DNA of 32,983 bases from IMG/VR virus record IMGVR_UViG_3300009497_000020, positions 1 through 32,983 of that record. One strand, given 5' to 3'. The position numbers and the translations under genes are program-made. Of this stretch, positions 7,780 through 14,986 are shown one piece after another (position 1 is the stretch's first letter; each line of letters starts with the position of its first letter). This DNA is from a virus. Below the pieces are notes generated by a model. The model saw nothing but the letters and a program-made list of their open reading frames with translations. It did not search any database and was not told where the DNA came from.

Positions 7780-9711
7780 ATGGCTAAAATTTATGATTAT
7801 AAAGGAAATACTAGTCAATTCGTAATCCTAGAAGACCCACGAGTTTCAAATGATGGTTTATATTTATTTGATTATAAGCATGACTTTTCTACTCTAAGCC
7901 CTATCTATAATAAAAAGTTTGCAACCACCACTGCGAATGCAAATGGTCTAGCAAGTAATACCAAGCAGAATTATAATAGGCCGGGCTACCAGATGGCTCT
8001 ATCAAAAGACTATGTGGGCTTTGATAACTATACCGTCACGACCCCCACGAGCTATACAAATTTGCATCAGCATAAGTTTTGGATGTCTATGGATAGAAAT
8101 TATAAAGCTAAAGCTGACGTATTTGTTATGAATAATGGGTCCTCTGATGCAGTTTTCGCCTGGACAGGCGCTGAGGCCGAGAGCGCCACGATAACCTTGA
8201 CGAGTCTGGGAGTATCTGAGTCTCAAGACTTAAGTGATATTGCTTTTTCCGGAGGCGTGAGTTATTCTCCCACTCTCACCAGCATCGTTCGACCGGGAAA
8301 TTCTTCTTATTGGTTATATTATCACAGTCCGGGTAATCAGATAGGGGGTCTATATAGGTACTATAATACCACTAATCAATGGTATACCGATAGGATAATG
8401 AGAGGGTACAGTATTAACTGGCCAGGCGTTCAAAACCTCACCTCAGGCTATGTTTTTGTTAACTATACCTCTACTTCTTTCCTAGGAATAAGCAGTGTTG
8501 ATGCTCAGCCTTTATTTGTCAACGTTTATAACTCTAATAGCCCCAGCGGCAGCCCAACCGTTGCCTATAAGTCGAGAGTATATAAGTGTACGGGCACGTC
8601 CCAGTCCACCGCGAATATCCTGATTAGTGGTGATTCTATGGCGAGTGCTTACCGACTAGCTGGAGGACTCGATGTAAATGATTTAACGAGTGATGGTACT
8701 ACAGCCGGAGGAAACTTTGCTAACATCACCTCATATCATGTGCCTACTAAACCTAGTAGAACTATGACTGACCCTAGAGATGGTACAGGAAACACAAAAC
8801 TTTGGTACGCCGTTTATATTGACGATAATAGTGACTATCACCCCGATCTATGGACGTGGGATACTACGGATGATTCCTTCACTGTACAAACTGATGTTAT
8901 AATGCAGGCAGGAGCAGGACAATCTGTAGGATTTACTGGTAAATCCAGCGGTGTTGATGCTTGGAATGCTACCATTGACAATAGTCTATATCCGGGGATG
9001 TTTAGGGAGAACAATTCTTCTAACAGCACTTCTATCGTTACTCATCATTTATTTGAATTTAATGGGGAAAGATATATTACGCTTATCTGGGTTGATGCTC
9101 CTAGGTATTATACCACTAATAATATAATAAAAACCCTATTAACTTGGAAAATTGATGCTGCAGATCCTCGGCTCTTTACATTTCATAGTAAGAAGGTATT
9201 ACCCTTTCCTTGGCAGTCGCATATATTTTTAAACGATGAAGAAACGCTTATAGGTCTTAATGACGATTATAGTTTTTTAATTATTGCTTTTAACTCAGCT
9301 ACTGGATGGGAAACAGCAAATACTTTATCCTATAAAATAACCAGTATTGGTAGAGATAGTACTGATAGAATTTGGTACACTAAAGATAGTACTTCTTTAG
9401 GGAACACAGTTTATCCAGAACTGCACTTGCTAACACCTAGTTTACCTCTTACTGTAACAGTAACTCCGGCTGCTACTAGCTACACGTACGCAGGAGCACA
9501 GATTGCGAGTACGGTAGCAGTTAGTGCGTACAATGCACAAGGGGCTAGAATTTCTACAGATGTTAAATTGCTAATTGAAGGAACTGGTATGACTTTCACT
9601 GGAGGTACTACTATTACTACTGTTACCACGAGTGCAGCTGACCCTATCGATGTTGATATATTTATTAATAGTGCAGGATTCTCTAACATTACTGCAAGTG
9701 TGGATATTTAA
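7780..9711 (+). CDS. Large unrecognised virion protein with C-terminal Ig-like domain
   Basis: 643 residues starting at the ATG at 7780, one base after the preceding stop. The ribosome site GAGGAGG (7764-7770) lies inside the upstream gene, so the two are coupled. The body is rich in Tyr, Trp, Asn, Ser and Thr with many short strand-turn patterns, as in beta-propeller or beta-solenoid receptor-binding proteins. I recognise no catalytic motif. The last 90 residues or so, from LTVTVTPAATSYTYAG, look like a bacterial Ig-like (invasin-type) domain with a GTGMTFTGG strand. Base composition is patchy, and the stretch about 8000-8720 is clearly more G+C-rich than its surroundings. Position next to the adhesin suggests a tail-fibre or host-recognition protein; this is inference. 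Confidence 0.7.
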   Translation: MAKIYDYKGNTSQFVILEDPRVSNDGLYLFDYKHDFSTLSPIYNKKFATTTANANGLASNTKQNYNRPGYQMALSKDYVGFDNYTVTTPTSYTNLHQHKFWMSMDRNYKAKADVFVMNNGSSDAVFAWTGAEAESATITLTSLGVSESQDLSDIAFSGGVSYSPTLTSIVRPGNSSYWLYYHSPGNQIGGLYRYYNTTNQWYTDRIMRGYSINWPGVQNLTSGYVFVNYTSTSFLGISSVDAQPLFVNVYNSNSPSGSPTVAYKSRVYKCTGTSQSTANILISGDSMASAYRLAGGLDVNDLTSDGTTAGGNFANITSYHVPTKPSRTMTDPRDGTGNTKLWYAVYIDDNSDYHPDLWTWDTTDDSFTVQTDVIMQAGAGQSVGFTGKSSGVDAWNATIDNSLYPGMFRENNSSNSTSIVTHHLFEFNGERYITLIWVDAPRYYTTNNIIKTLLTWKIDAADPRLFTFHSKKVLPFPWQSHIFLNDEETLIGLNDDYSFLIIAFNSATGWETANTLSYKITSIGRDSTDRIWYTKDSTSLGNTVYPELHLLTPSLPLTVTVTPAATSYTYAGAQIASTVAVSAYNAQGARISTDVKLLIEGTGMTFTGGTTITTVTTSAADPIDVDIFINSAGFSNITASVDI

Positions 9712-9714
9712 TAA

Positions 9715-12345
9715 ATGACTATTTCAGTAGCTACTTCTAAAGTAATAACTCAAATCGAAATTCTGACGGAGCAATACGCTCCGTCAGCTCTTGATCGCCC
9801 AAATACTTGGAATAATACGGAAACTACGATATTAGTAGTTCCAAGTCCCGAGGCGAGAGAATCAGTTCAGACAGAGTTTAGTAGTACAGAAGTAGTTACT
9901 GGAATAAGTTCTATTAGATTTATTAATTCTTATTCCACCACTGAAGCTCAGATTAATGTGCTTAGTTCCGCAAGTATTCAGACCCCAATTGAGGTAGAGT
10001 TCGACACTACCTCAATTGGCTCTGGCTATGCTCGTCACGGAGTATTTTCTCCTTATGTTTTTAAGTCAGGAGAGTCTTTAGTAAATGTAAGAGACGTTTT
10101 TGCAGATGTATCTTATACTGCTTGGAATAATCAGTACTCTGATATTATTACACAGAAGGATCCTACTAGATTTGTAAGTTTCTCGGTCTTAGATTTTACG
10201 TCCCCAGAAGCTATTCGAGGTTTAGCAACTATTCAGGTTATGGATGGAGAATTGATACCCCCTGATATTACGCAATCATTTCCCCCAAGTGTAAATATAT
10301 CTGTTTCTTATGACGCAACGTGGGCTCAAACAGCAAATCCACAGCCTTCAGGGTACGTACCAAGTGCAGCAGTAGGAACTACTACAGAGTATTATAGAAT
10401 AGTAGAATTGACTAATAATGCAGACATTTTTGGTACGACTTATCCTAATGGAGATTATTCGTGGCAGGATGGTCCTGTATCCCTTCTATATGATAATATT
10501 CAATTTGCAGTAGAGCCTTTACTTAGGCCTAGTAGTATTGTAGGAGGACTAGAGTACACTATGTCTCGTCAGAATCCAGGGGCGCGGCCTTCGAGACAAT
10601 ATCTTGGTACTGGGTACGGCTTTAATACAGAGGAATCTGGACAATATGGAGTACTTTTTATTGGTAATACTTCAACTTACCCTCAAGATCATGGTATGGG
10701 GGTAAAAATTCCTGGAGCTGCTATGAGGAGTAGGTACCTTAGAGTAGCTTTCGATCATTTGAAAACTACTAATACCTCATCCCACGAGGGAGACTATCCT
10801 TTTACATTCGATGCTATCATAGGTATGTCTACTACGTTTTCTGGAATTCCTATCCCTCGATTAGGGGATGTGCCTCAATCTTTCCCAGATTTAAATCATG
10901 ATGGGAGGGCTCAACTAAGGCGAAGAGTTAGAGATACTGGTCAGGTTGAGAGAGAAAGCTCTGCATGCCTCCTAAGTACAGGAGTACAGACTTCTGATAT
11001 AAGGGCTATAGAGGATAGTAATAACCCTTTTAATAATATGGCTGTCTTTGATGAGGCGACTGTATCAGATATAGATGATTTTTTCCCTCCTGTTACAAAC
11101 TCTAAAATAGCTAAGACTATCTATATTCTAGACCTTCAAACAGGCCTACATTATTTTTTCTCTAAGAATCTTGAGTTAAAGACTACTATGGAACAGATCT
11201 GTTCAGCAAATTCTGGAATAACTAACTATGATCAGAATAAAGATACTTATTTATCCTGGAATATAAGCCCTTTTGTTGAAGATCGTGAAGCAATGTGTCA
11301 GAACCTCTATATGAGTTTCTTTAAAATAACTATAGCGGATACTTGGGATACTTCTGATATATTGCTCGACCCAGAAGCAGAGCCTACAGGACAGTACCAG
11401 CAAATACTTAGAAGCTGGGAAAATAATGAAGATCAAAACACTAATATTTTAAGTGATAATCAGCAAGCAGGAATAGAGATATTCGGGCAGTTAGATCTTC
11501 CTACTACTCCCGCCGTCGATTATGACGTCTCTAAAGCTCCAGAACCAGATCTTGGAAAAGTTATAATGCTACAACCTGTTAAATTTGAGATAAAGGGACC
11601 TTGGCTTGGAGATCAATTAGGCTCAAACAAACTTAAATACGATTACTTACCAATAGCTAGTATTCCTGTGCCTATTGATATATCTCATCGAGCTACTCAT
11701 ATTGGAGAGCCTACCAGTATAGATTTTACAGTACTTCGTCCAATTATACCTATAGGAGAAAGCCCAGAGCTACAAAACTTAAGGGTAGCCGTGTCTTCAA
11801 GAGAATTTTTTAGCCCCTCTCCTCTACAGAGTAGAGTACTAATAGAGACTAAAGTTCAGCCTACATATGAAAGAAATTTTACAAATACTCTAGTTTCTGA
11901 CGAACTTCAAATTCAAATTGAAAACTCTAATACTTACTTAGGCGGGGAGTTTGGACAGGATATAATTAATAATAATGCAATATTAGATACTAGTAAAACT
12001 TCCATAACTACAGGATTCGATAGATATTTTTTCACAATACCAACTCAATTTAGCTCTATAGATATAACAATACTTATCGAAAATAATAATTTTGAAACTC
12101 TAACTCTAGGAACGGTAGATTTTGGTACTATAGATATAATTATAGGACTAGATAGAATATCGTATTTTACAACAATTACTCAACCAAGGGTGGCACAAAC
12201 ATTTATATTTACACAAGAGCTTTCAAATCTTGTATTCTTTCAAGACTCAAGTGGAAAGACTGAATTTGGTATTGAGAGCGATTTTGTTATATTCCCCATA
12301 TTTGGGGGCGGAATCGGCAGTTATGAATTGCTGATAAGTGAATAA
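9715..12345 (+). CDS. Large unrecognised virion protein
   Basis: 876 residues from the ATG at 9715, three bases after the preceding stop. No clear ribosome site is visible, so initiation probably depends on translation of the gene before it. The sequence is beta-rich, low in Cys, with no membrane segment or signal peptide. A central stretch (about residues 460-560) around DLQTGLHYFFSKNLELKTT and WNISPFVEDREAMCQNLYM is more mixed alpha/beta in character. The last 200 residues return to repetitive polar strands. No known family is recognised. Two long perfect inverted repeats lie within its first 310 bases. From position and composition it is probably a tail-fibre, baseplate or decoration component. 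Confidence 0.65.
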   Translation: MTISVATSKVITQIEILTEQYAPSALDRPNTWNNTETTILVVPSPEARESVQTEFSSTEVVTGISSIRFINSYSTTEAQINVLSSASIQTPIEVEFDTTSIGSGYARHGVFSPYVFKSGESLVNVRDVFADVSYTAWNNQYSDIITQKDPTRFVSFSVLDFTSPEAIRGLATIQVMDGELIPPDITQSFPPSVNISVSYDATWAQTANPQPSGYVPSAAVGTTTEYYRIVELTNNADIFGTTYPNGDYSWQDGPVSLLYDNIQFAVEPLLRPSSIVGGLEYTMSRQNPGARPSRQYLGTGYGFNTEESGQYGVLFIGNTSTYPQDHGMGVKIPGAAMRSRYLRVAFDHLKTTNTSSHEGDYPFTFDAIIGMSTTFSGIPIPRLGDVPQSFPDLNHDGRAQLRRRVRDTGQVERESSACLLSTGVQTSDIRAIEDSNNPFNNMAVFDEATVSDIDDFFPPVTNSKIAKTIYILDLQTGLHYFFSKNLELKTTMEQICSANSGITNYDQNKDTYLSWNISPFVEDREAMCQNLYMSFFKITIADTWDTSDILLDPEAEPTGQYQQILRSWENNEDQNTNILSDNQQAGIEIFGQLDLPTTPAVDYDVSKAPEPDLGKVIMLQPVKFEIKGPWLGDQLGSNKLKYDYLPIASIPVPIDISHRATHIGEPTSIDFTVLRPIIPIGESPELQNLRVAVSSREFFSPSPLQSRVLIETKVQPTYERNFTNTLVSDELQIQIENSNTYLGGEFGQDIINNNAILDTSKTSITTGFDRYFFTIPTQFSSIDITILIENNNFETLTLGTVDFGTIDIIIGLDRISYFTTITQPRVAQTFIFTQELSNLVFFQDSSGKTEFGIESDFVIFPIFGGGIGSYELLISE
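9763..9787 (+). other. Perfect 10-bp hairpin near a start codon
   Basis: CTGACGGAGC at 9763-9772 and its exact complement GCTCCGTCAG at 9778-9787 enclose the loop AATAC. The stem has six or seven G:C pairs in an A+T-rich region and lies 48 bases after the A of the ATG at 9715. No T-run follows, so it is not a standard terminator. Confidence 0.7.
9985..10019 (+). other. Perfect 13-bp inverted repeat in coding DNA
   Basis: CCAATTGAGGTAG at 9985-9997 pairs exactly with CTACCTCAATTGG at 10007-10019. Two more pairs (GT with AC) can form inside after one mismatch, leaving the loop TCG. No T-run follows the stem. Confidence 0.75.
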
Positions 12346-12355
12346 GGACTTTGAT

Positions 12356-12607
12356 ATGAAAAATATTCAAAAAATTAGAAATAGATGGCATGTATCAGAT
12401 GGTAAGGGCTCCACTGTATTTTTTAAGTCTGAAGAGGCTGCGAAAGAATATGCGGGGCATCCCACTGAGGAAGCCTTATGTGAAACGTGTGCTTGCGCAC
12501 CTTGTGAATGTTTTATAGAAAAAGCAAAGCCCAAAGCTGTTACTACTAGTGATGTTAATATTAATATCGGTAATAATATTGACTTTGGTAAAGGAAACAT
12601 TTTTTAA
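12356..12607 (+). CDS. Small cysteine-cluster protein, possible metal binder
   Basis: 83 residues. I chose the ATG at 12356 because AAGGA (12344-12348) lies seven bases upstream. An in-frame GTG at 12338 would overlap the previous gene and has no ribosome site. The N-terminal part (RNRWHVSDGKGSTVFFKSEEAAKEYA) looks like a small beta-beta-alpha unit. Residues 42-52 (CETCACAPCEC) place five cysteines in a C-x2-C-x-C-x2-C-x-C pattern, which could bind zinc or another metal. The tail is polar and Asn/Ile-rich (DVNINIGNNIDFG). The stop overlaps the next ATG by one base (TAATG). Function unknown. Confidence 0.75.
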   Translation: MKNIQKIRNRWHVSDGKGSTVFFKSEEAAKEYAGHPTEEALCETCACAPCECFIEKAKPKAVTTSDVNINIGNNIDFGKGNIF

Positions 12608-12687
12608 TGACCTTACTTAATAAATATCATAATGGAAAACCTTGTGGTAAAAAGAAAAAACGTAAAACTAAAAAAAGGAGAAAATAG
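12607..12687 (+). CDS. Lysine/arginine-rich micropeptide (26 aa)
   Basis: The ATG at 12607 overlaps the preceding stop as TAATG, and the frame ends with TAG at 12685-12687, immediately before the next ATG. Thirteen of the 26 residues are Lys or Arg (tail GKKKKRKTKKRRK). There is no ribosome site of its own, so expression would depend on re-initiation. Its DNA also carries the AGGAG (12676-12680) that serves the next gene, so it may be a leader rather than a functional protein. Two similarly basic small genes follow directly, which supports it being real. Confidence 0.5.
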   Translation: MTLLNKYHNGKPCGKKKKRKTKKRRK

Positions 12688-12849
12688 ATGGCTTCTCGGG
12701 GGTTGTACGCAAATATAAATCGTAGAAAAAAGAAAGGAATAAGTAGGTCTAAAAAGAAATCTACTATATCTGCTAAAGCCTACTCTTTTATGAAGGCGGG
12801 GTTTAAAAAAAGGAAAAAGAAAAATGGCAAGAAAAAAAAGAAGCGTTAA
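12688..12849 (+). CDS. Small basic phage protein (RGLYANINRRKK type, 53 aa)
   Basis: The ATG at 12688 follows AGGAG (12676-12680) at a spacing of seven bases. The protein begins MASRGLYANINRRKKKG and continues SRSKKKSTISAKAYSFMKAGF before a poly-lysine tail; 24 of 53 residues are Lys or Arg. From memory, short proteins with this RGLYANIN...KAY..MKAGF pattern recur in marine phage genomes with no known function. The last 26 bases overlap the next gene in a different frame and include an eight-A run (12832-12839). DNA binding or head-interior packing would fit the charge but is not shown. Confidence 0.75.
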   Translation: MASRGLYANINRRKKKGISRSKKKSTISAKAYSFMKAGFKKRKKKNGKKKKKR

Positions 12850-13129
12850 AAAGAAACACCCAGCATTAAAAAGAGCCGGAGTAAGTAAATTTAATAAAGC
12901 AAAAAGAACTCCAAAACACCCTAAAAAGTCTCATGTAGTTGTTGCTAAAGTAGGTACCAAAGTTAAAACAATACGCTTTGGTCAGCAAGGAGTTAGTGGT
13001 TCCCCTAAAAAGAAAGGGGAAAGTGCTTCTTACGCGGCTAGGCGAAGATCTTTTAAGGCTCGTCATGCTCGTAATATAGCAAAGGGTAAACTCTCCGCAG
13101 CTTACTGGGCTAATAAGGTCAAATGGTAA
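12824..13129 (+). CDS. Small basic conserved phage protein (101 aa)
   Basis: 101 very basic residues from the ATG at 12824, with AAGGA about nine bases upstream (12810-12814). The pattern is ALKRAGVSKFNKAKRTPKHPKK, then HVVVAKVGTKVKTIRFGQQGVSGS, then a Lys/Arg/Ala helix ending SAAYWANKVKW. I recognise the KxIRFGxxG...KARHAKNI.KGK.SAAYWANKVKW layout as a recurring phage hypothetical family. The charge suggests nucleic-acid contact. It precedes the terminase gene, separated by 104 bases, and is the last gene before a hairpin. It is also a candidate packaging accessory, but no helix-turn-helix is evident. Confidence 0.8.
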   Translation: MARKKRSVKKKHPALKRAGVSKFNKAKRTPKHPKKSHVVVAKVGTKVKTIRFGQQGVSGSPKKKGESASYAARRRSFKARHARNIAKGKLSAAYWANKVKW

Positions 13130-13154
13130 ACACCTAGGTATGCCTAAAGGTGTT
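13129..13154 (+). terminator. Hairpin after the 101-residue gene, weak terminator candidate
   Basis: AACACCT (13129-13135) pairs with AGGTGTT (13148-13154). The inner AGG and CCT can also pair, leaving a small bulge. No T-run follows (tcaaaaatat), so this is a poor intrinsic terminator. It may instead protect the 3' end of the upstream message. Confidence 0.35.
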
Positions 13155-13166
13155 CAAAAATATATA

Positions 13167-13195
13167 TTGACAATTATGTCAATAAGTGATAGCAT
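13167..13195 (+). promoter_or_regulatory. Promoter candidate P1 with inverted repeat over the -35
   Basis: TTGACA (13167-13172), a 17-base spacer and TAGCAT (13190-13195, four of six matches) precede the terminase gene. The -35 is one arm of TTGACA-ATTA-TGTCAA (13167-13182). A second imperfect dyad, ATAGCTATATAACTAT, lies at 13194-13209. Another reading puts the -10 at TATAAA (13209-13214). The placing is plausible; exact elements are uncertain. Confidence 0.5.
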
Positions 13196-13233
13196 AGCTA
13201 TATAACTATATAAAATAAAAAGAGATAACTAAA

Positions 13234-14538
13234 ATGACAGTACAGGTCAGTAGACAGGATGTAATAACAGACTCAATAGTTGAACTCGAAAAAACAACTA
13301 GGTTTCTAAAACTGCCAATAGATCCTTATTTAGAGATGTTGGGGGTGTCCGCATTACCCTCACAAATGGCAATTATTAATGCTATAAATAATCCTAAGTA
13401 TCGATTTGTTTGCGCAGCTGTTTCTAGGCGTCAGGGTAAAACTTATATAGCTAATATTATTGGGCAATTAGTTTCTTTAGTCCCTAGCTCTAATATATTA
13501 ATTATGTCTCCTAACTATGCTCTATCTCAAATTTCTTTTGATTTACAGAGAAACCTTATAAAACACTTTGATCTCGAGGTTACAAAAGACAACGCAAAAG
13601 ACAAAGTTATAGAGCTATCAAACGGCTCTACTATTAGAATGGGGTCTGTAAATCAAGTTGATTCATGCGTGGGTCGAAGTTACGACCTTATTATATTTGA
13701 CGAAGCAGCGTTAGCAGATGGCAGGGATGCCTTTAATGTCGCACTTCGGCCCACTCTTGATAAAGACAACTCTAAAGCTTTGTTTATTTCTACCCCTCGG
13801 GGTCGTAACAATTGGTTCGCAGAATTTTTTGATAGAGGGTACAATGATGAGTTCTTAGAGTGGGCCTCCGTAAAGGCTACCTATCTAGATAACCCCAGAA
13901 TGACAGAGAGTGATATTAACGAAGCTCGAAAAAGTATGTCTGATGCAGAATTTAGACAGGAGTATGAGGCAGACTTTAATACTTACGAGGGTCAGGTTTG
14001 GAAATTCGATTATGAAAACTGTACAGTAAATCTAGAGGGAATTAATACTAGATATATGGATGTTTTTGCTGGATTAGACGTAGGGTACAGGGATCCTACT
14101 GCTTTTTGCGTTATAGGATATGATTGGGACGAAGAGAAATATTACCTACTAGACGAATATATGGACGCTGAAAAAACTACAGAGCAGCATGCTATTGAAA
14201 TTCAGCAATTAATTCAAAAGTGGGATATTGATTATATTTATATAGATTCAGCTGCTCAGCAAACTAGATTTGATTTTGCACAGAATTATGATATTAGTAC
14301 TATTAATGCAAAAAAATCATTATTAGATGGTATATCACATGTAGCAGCTATAGTAGATAATGATAACTTATTAGTATCTCAAAAATGTTTAGAGTCCTTA
14401 GCTGCTTTAGACCAGTACCAGTGGGACCCTAACCCTAATTTACTTAGAGAAAAACCTAAGCATAATAGGGCTTCTCATATGTCGGATGCTATAAGGTATG
14501 CTCTCTATTCATTCGAAACTAGCAATTCGGGGTTTTAA
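13234..14538 (+). CDS. terL: Terminase large subunit (DNA packaging motor)
   Basis: 434 residues, near the usual length. The protein pumps DNA into the procapsid using ATP and cuts concatemers. The N-terminal ATPase shows Walker A SRRQGKT (64-70), Walker B LIIFDEAA (152-159) with the catalytic acid pair DE, and a coupling motif STPRG (186-190). The C-terminal RNase H-like nuclease shows LDVGYRDPTA (D282), YIDSAA (D338) and HMSDAIRYAL (D418) as the likely acidic triad. The ATG at 13234 has only a weak AGAG site upstream. A promoter candidate precedes it, and a strong promoter follows within 30 bases of the stop. No small terminase is recognised next to it. Confidence 0.96.
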   Translation: MTVQVSRQDVITDSIVELEKTTRFLKLPIDPYLEMLGVSALPSQMAIINAINNPKYRFVCAAVSRRQGKTYIANIIGQLVSLVPSSNILIMSPNYALSQISFDLQRNLIKHFDLEVTKDNAKDKVIELSNGSTIRMGSVNQVDSCVGRSYDLIIFDEAALADGRDAFNVALRPTLDKDNSKALFISTPRGRNNWFAEFFDRGYNDEFLEWASVKATYLDNPRMTESDINEARKSMSDAEFRQEYEADFNTYEGQVWKFDYENCTVNLEGINTRYMDVFAGLDVGYRDPTAFCVIGYDWDEEKYYLLDEYMDAEKTTEQHAIEIQQLIQKWDIDYIYIDSAAQQTRFDFAQNYDISTINAKKSLLDGISHVAAIVDNDNLLVSQKCLESLAALDQYQWDPNPNLLREKPKHNRASHMSDAIRYALYSFETSNSGF

Positions 14539-14562
14539 TGAGCACCTGCTTAAAAATAGTAG

Positions 14563-14591
14563 TTGACAATGTACCTGGTACACGTTATAAT
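14563..14591 (+). promoter_or_regulatory. Perfect-consensus sigma-70 promoter P2 with operator-like palindrome
   Basis: TTGACA (14563-14568), exactly 17 bases, then TATAAT (14586-14591). The spacer contains the 13-base palindrome TGTACC-T-GGTACA (14570-14582). Transcription would begin near 14598 and serve the HNH, portal and capsid genes. A promoter this strong, overlapped by a dyad, is the usual design of a repressible promoter. The CCTGGTA core recurs at the same spacer position in the promoter at 22180-22208. Confidence 0.88.
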
Positions 14592-14620
14592 TTCGGAAGT
14601 AAAAATTGGTATTTTATAAA

Positions 14621-14986
14621 ATGGAGAAATTAAAAAGAGACCCGATAAAATATATTCGAGATAAAGCCAAAGCTAGATATGATAAAGGCTCGGAGTGTTA
14701 TATTTGCGGGGATACTGTAAAATTAGATTTTCATCATTTTTACAGCCTTAGCCCTCTATTACAAGGTTGGATGAAGGAAAAAGGGTACTTCGAAGAAGAT
14801 ATAAGAGAGTTTAGAGATGAGTTTATTAATGAACACATTGAAGAATTATACGATTATACTGTAACTATTTGCCACATGCACCATTTAAAGTTACATAGTA
14901 TATACGGTAGAAATCCCCCTCTGCACACGGCAAAAAAGCAGCAGAGATGGGTAGAGATTCAAAGAGAAAAAAATGGCTTGGTATAA
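14621..14986 (+). CDS. HNH homing-type / packaging-associated endonuclease
   Basis: 121 residues from the ATG at 14621. A TTG at 14606 is in frame, but it would sit only about eight bases after the predicted transcription start, so I prefer the ATG. Zinc-type Cys pair CYIC (C26, C29), catalytic-type DFHHF (H38, H39) and a final CHMHHLKLH (C84-H92) make an HNH (beta-beta-alpha metal) nuclease. HNH proteins encoded beside terminases are known to assist packaging-site cleavage in several HK97-like phages, and the position between terminase and portal fits that. A selfish homing enzyme is the alternative. The C-terminal helix is basic (AKKQQRWVEIQREK). Its last 14 bases overlap the portal gene. 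Confidence 0.88.
   Translation: MEKLKRDPIKYIRDKAKARYDKGSECYICGDTVKLDFHHFYSLSPLLQGWMKEKGYFEEDIREFRDEFINEHIEELYDYTVTICHMHHLKLHSIYGRNPPLHTAKKQQRWVEIQREKNGLV

Noticed and set aside
11191-11204. 14-bp palindrome GAACAGATCTGTTC in the 876-residue gene
   Set aside because: About two perfect 14-bp palindromes are expected by chance in a window of this size, and nothing regulatory lies nearby.
14606-14620. TTG start at 14606 for the HNH gene
   Set aside because: Predicted transcription begins near 14598, leaving almost no leader. ATG 14621 gives a full HNH protein.
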